From Oribacterium sp. UBA5894 (GTDB lineage Bacteria; Bacillota; Clostridia; Lachnospirales; Lachnospiraceae), in the NCBI GenBank assembly GCA_002431355.1, contig DJEQ01000114.1, positions 80,561-93,225 on the forward strand: DNA of 12,665 bases, given 5' to 3'. The notes beneath the pieces are model-generated. The model saw nothing but the letters and a program-made list of their open reading frames with translations. It did no database searches and was not told the DNA's origin. Shown one piece after another: positions 1 to 5,335 of this stretch (position 1 is the first letter of the stretch; each line of letters starts with the position of its first letter). The position numbers were made by a program, and so were the translations under genes.

Positions 1-172
1 AAGGAAAAATTACTCCAAGTGCCTCTAAAAGGTCCGATTTTGGATTTTCAACGGTTCTTTCGTGTGGTTTCAGATGGCTCCCTCCAGGTTCCTCTGGCTT
101 AGATTTTTCCGAACTTGTAGTACTGTGTTTCTGCCCCCCCTCTGGAGCCCTGACCTCTCCATCCAAATGGTA
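1..172 (-). other. Region downstream of the flavoprotein gene; unassigned open frame running off the window
   Basis: No gene is recognised here. The minus frame that continues past the TGA of the flavoprotein gene (173-175) has no further stop through to base 1, about 57 codons. It contains no ATG or GTG, only a TTG at 164-166 with no Shine-Dalgarno sequence in front of it. The predicted peptide is hydrophilic and rich in Glu, Lys, Pro and Ser, and resembles nothing I know. A run of seven C (134-140; G on the minus strand) lies inside it. Near the edge, on the minus strand, TCCAA and TTGGA arms (about 16-46) followed by a short T run could be a very weak terminator. A stop-free stretch of this length can occur by chance, so this may simply be intergenic. 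Confidence 0.2.
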
Positions 173-1528
173 TCACATCGCGGCATGCCGTCCCGCAACA
201 TACCCCGAGGCCCAGGCCCACTGCAGATTGTAGCCACCGCAGATGCCGTCAATGTCGAGGAGCTCTCCAGCGAAATAAAGCCCTGGAACGAGCTTCGATT
301 CCATGGTCTCTGGATCCACCTCCTCCGTGTTCACACCACCGGCGACGACCTGCGCCTGCTGAAAGCCATTCATTTCGAGGCATTCCGCCTTAAAGCGAGC
401 CGTGAGAGACGCAAGACTTCGAAGCTGCTTTTCACTGAGCGCCGAAACCGGAAGCTCTGCAGGAACATTTGCCATCCGAAGCAGCACCTTTCCCAGCTTC
501 TGGTGGAGAAGCCCGGTGAAAAAATGATCCATTCTGCGCTCCGAAAGACGCTGCTGCCGAAGCTTATACAGGCGGATAACCGCTTCCCTGGGGTCTTCGA
601 TCAGCTCACCCTCCGTCCGGTTGATCTTCCGCTCCGGTCGTCCCACGGTCGTGCTCGCCGGTCGATGCGCCGTGTTCTCTGTATGGGTCGGATCTGGAAG
701 GAAATTGATATAAACCGCCGCTTTTTTCTCCTCGCGGAGAGCATAGGCCACATCGCGTGACAGCTGAAAGACCGGGATCCCGGAAATGCCGTAATCCGTG
801 AGCTGCAGCTCCCCTCGCTCCTCCCTTACAGCCTGGCCATCGATCACCAGCTGCAGTCCGGCTTCAATGCGGATGCCTGCGAGCAGGGGAAAGGCATCCC
901 CTGCACAGTGAATGCCACAGAGTGCCGGCACATACGGGATGAGGCTGTGTCCGAGCTTTCGTGCAAGGAAATAGCCATCCCCGCTGGAGCCGGTCTTCGG
1001 GGCTGCCTTCGATCCGGCGGCCAGAATAATACGTTCCGCTTTTACAACGGTGTCTGTACCGTGGACCAGAAAATACGGATACGGTGTGGACTCGATCCAT
1101 TCAATGCTTTTCACCGTTTCGTCCGTATGCAGCTTAACAGAAAGACGCCGAAGCTCCTCCTGCAGGGCCTCGACGACCGCACTCGCCTGATCCGAATTCG
1201 GATAGACATAGCTTCCTCGGAAGCGCGGCTCTACACCGATCTCCTGAAACCATTGGATCACTGCCTCCGGTGGCAGCGCATGAAGCGCAGCCTCCGCAAA
1301 GTCCGCATGTCTTCCATGAAACTTTCCGCCAATGCACGTTGTCATATCGGTGTTTGTATAGTTGCATCGTCCATTGCCGGTGGTGGCAAGCTTTTTTCCA
1401 GGCTGGGGATTTTTCTCCAGGATGGTCACGATGGCTCCCTGCCGTGCAGCTTCAATCGCCGCCATCATCCCGGCGGCGCCCCCGCCGATGACGGCAACGG
1501 TATGCTTTCTCATTTCATTGTTCTTCAT
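173..1528 (-). CDS. HI0933/BaiN-family NAD(P)/FAD-dependent oxidoreductase
   Basis: A 451-residue soluble flavoprotein. Residues 11-20 form the Rossmann dinucleotide-binding loop GGGAAG followed by the acidic residue E38, which normally holds the adenosine ribose. TTGNGRCNYTN (49-59) and the C-terminal DGICGGYNLQWAWASG (427-442) are hallmarks of the HI0933 (YhiN/YtfP/BaiN) family. Family members are FAD enzymes of mostly unknown substrate; BaiN was linked to bile-acid metabolism in Clostridium scindens, but that does not establish the reaction here. Family proteins are usually about 400-420 residues. The extra length here is a polar insert at about 279-312, between INFLPD and the helix beginning DPREAV. 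The ATG lies one base after the upstream flippase stop (TGATATG) with no good ribosome binding site, so translation is probably coupled; Met6 is an alternative start. Last recognised gene of the phoH-ybeY-flippase run. Confidence 0.9.
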   Translation of the reverse strand: MKNNEMRKHTVAVIGGGAAGMMAAIEAARQGAIVTILEKNPQPGKKLATTGNGRCNYTNTDMTTCIGGKFHGRHADFAEAALHALPPEAVIQWFQEIGVEPRFRGSYVYPNSDQASAVVEALQEELRRLSVKLHTDETVKSIEWIESTPYPYFLVHGTDTVVKAERIILAAGSKAAPKTGSSGDGYFLARKLGHSLIPYVPALCGIHCAGDAFPLLAGIRIEAGLQLVIDGQAVREERGELQLTDYGISGIPVFQLSRDVAYALREEKKAAVYINFLPDPTHTENTAHRPASTTVGRPERKINRTEGELIEDPREAVIRLYKLRQQRLSERRMDHFFTGLLHQKLGKVLLRMANVPAELPVSALSEKQLRSLASLTARFKAECLEMNGFQQAQVVAGGVNTEEVDPETMESKLVPGLYFAGELLDIDGICGGYNLQWAWASGYVAGRHAAM

Positions 1529-1529
1529 A

Positions 1530-3263
1530 TCAGTCTACAAATCTCTTCAGGCGTCCACCCATCGGCATATGATCGAGATCCTCTCGGGTAAAGGCATGCA
1601 TGCCAAGCAGCATGCCGAAATACAGTACAATGGCCAGAATCACAGCCGGTACCACCATCAGTACCGAGCCGATACGGGAATACTTTTCTGCCTCTGGCAG
1701 CAGCATGCGCACCCCTGTGGAAACGGCGAACGCTGCAATGCCCATGACAACACTGGCGATGATCGGCATAACATAGGTTTTGGCTACGCCCTGACGGAAG
1801 CGCACATGCTTCCGGATGGCCAGCTGATTCAGGAAGCACATCATAAAGGCAAACAGAATGTTCGACAGTACGACGGCATAGACGCCCATGCCGGTCATGA
1901 GAAGAAGCAGCAGGCAGATCACATGAAGCACCAGGGAAATAAGTGCATTGATCAGCGGTACATTCAGGTGGCCGAGCCCCTGCAGAATGGCATTACTGAT
2001 GGTACTCAGGCTGTAGAAGGCAACTGCCAGGGCGCCGATACGGGTCAGCAGAATCAGCATTGCCACATGCTTTCCTGGGAAGAGCATACGGCAGATCGGG
2101 TCTGCCAGCGCGCAGAGTCCCACCGTGGATGGAATGGCAATCAGCATGGTGAATCGGATGCTGTGCCGCACGCGGGTGACCGTATCCCGTCGGTTGTGCT
2201 CTGCGACGGCGCGTGTCAGACTCGGGATCAGTGACGATGAGAGCGCATTGGCCAGGGCAACCGGAATATTGAAAAGGATATGATACTCGCCGAATACGCC
2301 CCACTGCGTCACGATTTCATCCTCATGTCCGAGATAAGACATCACATTACCGAAGATAGCATCATCCATGACGGATGAAATATTGTACACGGTCGAGGAA
2401 ATCAGAATCGGGAGCATGGTACCCAGCAGGAGGAAGCCGATGGTCTGATAGCTTTCCACCTCACTCTGGTCATCCCGGATGTCGCGACGCATCCCAGGAA
2501 GCTGGCTAAGGAACAGGATCACGAAGAACAGCAGTGCCGTCAGCGCACCAGCTCCCGTTCCGATGGCACCGCCCGCTGCGCCGAAGGCATAGCCATACTC
2601 TTCACTCTGATACAGAATATTCGCGGTCTCACCACGATGAAAGAGGATGCTCGCAGCCAGTACGGAGATCACCGCATTCATAATCTGCTCCAGGATCTGC
2701 GAAATAGCGGTTGGCACCATGTTTCCGCTTCCCTGGAAGTAGCCGCGCAGGATGCCGAGATAGGCCATCAGCCACACGGTGGGTGCGAGTGCGCGTAAGG
2801 CATAGGAGCAGAACGGCTTCTTCAGAAATGCGTCCGCAATGAAATCTGCACCAAACCAGAGTGCACCGCACATCACGGCGCCGGCAACCGTGGCATATAA
2901 AAACGCGGCGCGAAGCACACGTGCCGTATTCCGATACTGCTTATTTACGAGATTTGCCGATACGATCTTGGAGACTGCCGTCGGCATGGAAAAGCTGCTC
3001 AGAATGAGCAGCAGGGTGTAGATGCTGAAGGCACTGGTATAGTACCCGTTTCCTTCATCGCCGATAATGGCCGTCAGCGGAACACGGTAGACCATACCGA
3101 TAATACGTACGATGATACTGGCCACCGCAAGAAGGGAGCCCTGCACGATAAAGTTATTCCGCCGGTTTTTCTTCTCTTCGTCACTATGCGTACGCTGCAC
3201 ACGGATGGTCTGCTGTTTCATCTGTCTCTGCCCCATCGGACGTCGCCTCTGTCGTTCACTCAT
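1530..3263 (-). CDS. MOP-superfamily lipid flippase, SpoVB/MurJ/polysaccharide-exporter type
   Basis: A 577-residue polytopic membrane protein. After a basic, charged N-terminal tail (about residues 1-37) it has roughly 14 hydrophobic segments, beginning near 38-60 (FIVQGSLLAVASIIVRIIG) and ending near 533-556. The first helix pair with YRVPLTAIIGDEGNGYY (59-75), SSFSMPTAVSKIVSANL (89-105) and RGYFQGSGNMVPTAISQILEQ (from 173) is typical of the SpoVB/MurJ/YtgP group, which flips undecaprenyl-linked precursors such as lipid II across the cytoplasmic membrane. Which lipid-linked substrate it moves cannot be read from the sequence; peptidoglycan precursor or a surface polysaccharide unit are both possible. 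Its ATG overlaps the ybeY stop as ATGA, and a GAGGG motif sits 8 nt upstream, supporting this start rather than Met10 or Met15. The long arginine-rich tail before the first helix is somewhat unusual. Transcribed with ybeY and the downstream flavoprotein gene. Confidence 0.88.
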   Translation of the reverse strand: MSERQRRRPMGQRQMKQQTIRVQRTHSDEEKKNRRNNFIVQGSLLAVASIIVRIIGMVYRVPLTAIIGDEGNGYYTSAFSIYTLLLILSSFSMPTAVSKIVSANLVNKQYRNTARVLRAAFLYATVAGAVMCGALWFGADFIADAFLKKPFCSYALRALAPTVWLMAYLGILRGYFQGSGNMVPTAISQILEQIMNAVISVLAASILFHRGETANILYQSEEYGYAFGAAGGAIGTGAGALTALLFFVILFLSQLPGMRRDIRDDQSEVESYQTIGFLLLGTMLPILISSTVYNISSVMDDAIFGNVMSYLGHEDEIVTQWGVFGEYHILFNIPVALANALSSSLIPSLTRAVAEHNRRDTVTRVRHSIRFTMLIAIPSTVGLCALADPICRMLFPGKHVAMLILLTRIGALAVAFYSLSTISNAILQGLGHLNVPLINALISLVLHVICLLLLLMTGMGVYAVVLSNILFAFMMCFLNQLAIRKHVRFRQGVAKTYVMPIIASVVMGIAAFAVSTGVRMLLPEAEKYSRIGSVLMVVPAVILAIVLYFGMLLGMHAFTREDLDHMPMGGRLKRFVD

Positions 3264-3757
3264 CTGAAATACCCTCTTCCCTCCAGAATTTCTTTCTGTC
3301 GCCGCTCCATTTCCAGGCGTTCGCCGTCCTCCATGTGATCATAGCCAAACAGATGGAGCATGCTGTGTGCCACCAGAAACGCGAGCTCCCGGCGCTCTGG
3401 ATGCCCATATTCTGCTGCCTGTGAGGCGATGCGATCCTGATTCAGGACAATGTCGCCGAGCAGCAGCTCCCCGCTGTCCGGGTTAAAGATGTCTGCATTG
3501 TTCTCATCAATCTCTGAAAAATCGGCCGGCTTTTCCCAGTCAATCATCGGGTAGGAAAGTACATCCGTCGGGCGATCGATCCCGCGTGTCTCCCGATTCA
3601 GTGTATGAATGCCATCATCATCCGTGATCATGACGCTGAGCTCACACTCGTACGGGCAGTGCTCATACTCGATGGCAGCGGCAATGATCTCGCGAATGAT
3701 GGTGTCGAAATCGAGATCCAGTTTTTTCTCTGCTTCAAAATCGATATTGATCGTCAT
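3260..3757 (-). CDS. ybeY: Endoribonuclease YbeY, 16S rRNA maturation factor
   Basis: A 165-residue protein with the UPF0054 zinc site HSMLHLFGYDH (131-141): His131, His135 and His141 in the H-x3-H-x5-H arrangement. The conserved block LNRETRGIDRPTDVLSYP (53-70) carries the invariant arginine region, and LLLGDIVLN (98-106) is the usual central strand. YbeY is a single-strand-specific endoribonuclease needed for 16S rRNA 3' end processing and 70S quality control; in proteobacteria it works with the PhoH-like protein YbeZ, and here the phoH-like gene lies directly upstream. Length and motifs are complete. Residues 74-96 form an acidic loop between the two conserved blocks, as in other clostridial members. 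AAGGA lies 4 nt before the ATG. The stop overlaps the flippase start (ATGA), so the two are probably translationally coupled. 73 nt separate it from phoH, with no terminator between them. Confidence 0.96.
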   Translation of the reverse strand: MTINIDFEAEKKLDLDFDTIIREIIAAAIEYEHCPYECELSVMITDDDGIHTLNRETRGIDRPTDVLSYPMIDWEKPADFSEIDENNADIFNPDSGELLLGDIVLNQDRIASQAAEYGHPERRELAFLVAHSMLHLFGYDHMEDGERLEMERRQKEILEGRGYFR

Positions 3758-3828
3758 AGCTTCCTTTCCACATCTCTCCTGGAGACGCGTTCACTTTTTC
3801 TGCTTTCTGATTTTCGCTTCCTGACCAT
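3754..3828 (-). CDS. Possible 24-residue basic peptide between phoH and ybeY
   Basis: A short frame fills the gap between phoH and ybeY. Its ATG is two bases after the phoH TGA (TGAGGATG), a GGGAG motif lies about 5 nt upstream, and its TGA overlaps the ybeY ATG as ATGA, the arrangement expected of a translationally coupled gene. The 24 residues include 11 Lys/Arg and 4 acidic residues and no hydrophobic segment. I recognise no family. It could be a real peptide, a device that carries ribosomes from phoH to ybeY, or chance; the ybeY ribosome binding site lies within it, so ybeY does not need it for initiation. Confidence 0.25.
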   Translation of the reverse strand: MVRKRKSESRKSERVSRRDVERKL

Positions 3829-3830
3829 CC

Positions 3831-4868
3831 TCACTCCCGATGGCGGTTTTCATTTCGGTGCTCGCCATAGCTCCGTGGGCTCTGCATGGTCTGCGCCCGT
3901 CGTGCCCGCTTCGCTTCATCCTTTTCGTAGGCATTGACGATCCGCTGCACCAGCGGATGTCGCACCACATCGGCACTGGTCAGCTCCACGAAGGCAATGC
4001 CCTCGACGCCCTTCAGAACCCGCATGGCGTCCTCCAGTCCGGATTTCTTTCCTTCCTCCAGGTCCTTCTGGGTCAGGTCTCCGGTAATGATCACCTTTGA
4101 TCCGAATCCAATACGTGTCAGGAACATTTTCATCTGGGCCGGGGTCGTATTCTGCGCTTCATCGAGGATAATGTAGGCATTGTCCAGGGTACGGCCACGC
4201 ATATACGCAAGCGGTGCGACTTCGATCAGTCCCTTTTCGGAATTTGTCTGGTACTGCTCTGCGCCCATGATGCTGTACAGTGCGTCGTAGACCGGACGCA
4301 TATAGGGATCCACCTTGGACTGAAGATCTCCTGGCAGGAAGCCGAGCTTCTCTCCCGCCTCGATGGCTGGACGTGTGAGAATGATGCGCTGCACCTCCTG
4401 CTCGCGGAAGGCCGTGATCGCCATCGCCATGCCGAGATAGGTCTTACCGGTACCGGCCGGTCCTACACCGAAGGTAATCATATTCTCGCGGATCGCATCG
4501 ACGTAGTCCTTCTGCCCCAGGGTCTTCGGCTTTACCGGCTTTCCTAGTGCCGTGCGTGCAAGAATATCCTTATCAATTTCCACCATATCGCCGCTCGATG
4601 CCTTTTCTGAAAAGCTGAGTGAGATGGCATAATCCACGTTCTGCTCCGTAAGCGTATTGCCACGCTGGCTGAGCTCGAGGAGATTTTTCAGTACCGTTCT
4701 TGCCTTTTCTGTATCCCTCTCCTCCCCGATGATCTTCAGAACGCCATTTCGGTCAATGATGGTAACATGAAAGCTGCGTTCGATTTTCTTCAAATTGCTG
4801 TCGAGAAGCCCAAGTACATTCTGCTCATGCTCCATAGGGATGTCAAAAATTGTCTCTACCGTTGCCAA
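3831..4868 (-). CDS. phoH: PhoH-like P-loop ATPase (PhoH/YbeZ family)
   Basis: A 345-residue cytosolic ATPase. Residues about 8-70 form a KH-like N-terminal domain. The PhoH ATPase domain follows (about 112-318), with Walker A GPAGTGKT (136-143), LTRPAIEAGEKLGFLPGD (164-181), Walker B YIILDEAQN (232-240) and the sensor-like ITGD (261-264), all family hallmarks. The family resembles the core of superfamily 1 helicases and is tied to RNA metabolism; the proteobacterial member YbeZ binds YbeY, whose gene is next here. About 27 residues after the ATPase core form a charged arginine-rich tail, longer than in the approximately 320-residue Bacillus protein. The start is a TTG: the frame is closed by an in-frame TGA at 4917-4919, no ATG or GTG lies between, and GAGGAGG sits 6 nt before the TTG. 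It follows the rpsU terminator, so a promoter should lie in about 4921-4996, but I see no convincing one. Confidence 0.94.
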   Translation of the reverse strand: MATVETIFDIPMEHEQNVLGLLDSNLKKIERSFHVTIIDRNGVLKIIGEERDTEKARTVLKNLLELSQRGNTLTEQNVDYAISLSFSEKASSGDMVEIDKDILARTALGKPVKPKTLGQKDYVDAIRENMITFGVGPAGTGKTYLGMAMAITAFREQEVQRIILTRPAIEAGEKLGFLPGDLQSKVDPYMRPVYDALYSIMGAEQYQTNSEKGLIEVAPLAYMRGRTLDNAYIILDEAQNTTPAQMKMFLTRIGFGSKVIITGDLTQKDLEEGKKSGLEDAMRVLKGVEGIAFVELTSADVVRHPLVQRIVNAYEKDEAKRARRAQTMQSPRSYGEHRNENRHRE

Positions 4869-4920
4869 TGCTTTCCTCCTCGCCGTCGGATGGACGGTCC
4901 TCTTCTGAATGTTCTGTCAT
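4843..4920 (-). CDS. Possible 25-residue acidic leader peptide overlapping the phoH start
   Basis: A short ATG frame preceded by GGAG four bases upstream runs across the phoH Shine-Dalgarno sequence and TTG start in the +1 frame relative to phoH, overlapping phoH by 26 nt. The 25 residues hold 9 Asp/Glu and 2 Arg. No family is recognised. Ribosomes translating it would pass over the phoH initiation region, so if real it could modulate phoH translation. Its existence rests only on the start, the upstream GGAG and its position; a chance frame is quite possible. Confidence 0.22.
   Translation of the reverse strand: MTEHSEEDRPSDGEEESIGNGRDNF
4875..4881 (-). promoter_or_regulatory. Ribosome binding site that fixes the phoH TTG start
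   Basis: GAGGAGG on the minus strand, 6 nt before the TTG at 4866-4868. It is the only strong Shine-Dalgarno match near the phoH 5' end. No match of this kind stands before the first in-frame ATG (codon 12), so the TTG is preferred. Confidence 0.8.
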
Positions 4921-4996
4921 TTATCTCCGTCCATGCTGCGGAACCTTCGATCGTTCCTCTGCTTCAGGACACTCTCAAGGATCATAGAATAAAATA

Positions 4997-5037
4997 TAAA
5001 AAAAAGATAGCCCCAATTCATCGCTGAATCAGGGCTA
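4997..5037 (-). terminator. Intrinsic terminator after rpsU
   Basis: On the minus strand a 13-bp stem (arms 5025-5037 and 5008-5020, beginning TAGCCC and ending GGGCTA, with two G-U pairs) closes a GCGA tetraloop of the GNRA type. It is followed by TCTTTTTTTT and an A/T-rich tract. It starts 19 nt below the rpsU stop codon. It separates rpsU from the phoH cluster. Confidence 0.93.
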
Positions 5038-5056
5038 CATGAATCATCTATTAAGA

Positions 5057-5233
5057 TTAGTTGAACTTACGCTTTCTAGCCGCTTCAGACTTCTTCTTGC
5101 GTCTTACAGATGGCTTCTCGTAATGCTCTCTCTTGCGAATCTCCTGCTGGATGCCGGCCTTGGCGCAGTTTCTCTTAAATCTACGCAGTGCGCTATCCAG
5201 AGACTCGTTCTCTTTTACGATAACATTTGACAT
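5057..5233 (-). CDS. rpsU: 30S ribosomal protein S21
   Basis: A 58-residue basic ribosomal protein of the small subunit, matching the S21 family across its length: MSNVIVKENES at the N-terminus, SALRRFKRNCAKAG in the first helix, REHYEKPSVRRKKKSEAARK in the C-terminal basic helix. S21 sits near the platform and the anti-Shine-Dalgarno end of 16S rRNA and affects initiation. An in-frame extension upstream is excluded because the conserved N-terminus begins at this ATG and the promoter lies only about 40 nt upstream. The Shine-Dalgarno sequence AGGGAGG is 13 nt from the ATG, longer than usual. rpsU has its own promoter and terminator; no terminator lies between it and alaS, so read-through from alaS may add to its expression. 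In many clostridia rpsU is followed by yqeY and sporulation genes, which are missing here. Confidence 0.98.
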   Translation of the reverse strand: MSNVIVKENESLDSALRRFKRNCAKAGIQQEIRKREHYEKPSVRRKKKSEAARKRKFN

Positions 5234-5239
5234 GCTGAA

Positions 5240-5259
5240 ACCCAAACCTCCCTTCGGGT
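5240..5259 (-). promoter_or_regulatory. rpsU ribosome binding site within a small potential hairpin
   Basis: The minus strand has AGGGAGG (5247-5253) flanked by ACCC (5256-5259) and GGGT (5240-5243), which could pair and place the Shine-Dalgarno sequence in a loop. Alternatively CCCGAAGGG (5250-5258) pairs part of it. The spacing to the ATG is 13 nt, and the only closer candidate start, an in-frame TTG at 5243-5245, is too near to the motif. This might tune S21 synthesis, but the stem is only 4 bp. Confidence 0.35.
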
Positions 5260-5274
5260 GCAAACTTGGTATTA

Positions 5275-5302
5275 AGTATAACACACAAAACAGATTCGTC
5301 AA
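5275..5302 (-). promoter_or_regulatory. Sigma-A promoter of rpsU
   Basis: Minus-strand TTGACG (-35, 5297-5302) and TATACT (-10, 5275-5280) with a 16-bp spacer and a TG one base before the -10 (extended -10). Both boxes match the consensus at five of six positions. The predicted start, about 5268, leaves a leader of about 35 nt before the rpsU ATG. It lies in the 102-nt gap after alaS. Confidence 0.85.
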
Positions 5303-5335
5303 GTAATTTTTTCTGTCTCTGTGCTGCACCGCCAC

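Noticed and set aside
134..140. Seven-base C tract as a phase-variable switch
   Set aside because: It lies in a region with no recognised gene, and a run of seven is too short and isolated to support the claim.
191..196. Missing switch histidine in LivF as a defect (protein residues 191-196, gene at 10558-11271)
   Set aside because: LivF proteins normally have VEQN at this place, so the glutamine is a family trait and not a mutation.
4950..4986. Promoter for phoH (TTGAGA at 4973-4978 with AACGAT, or TATGAT at 4981-4986)
   Set aside because: The first has a poor -10 and the second has no usable -35, so neither is convincing, though a promoter is expected in this gap.
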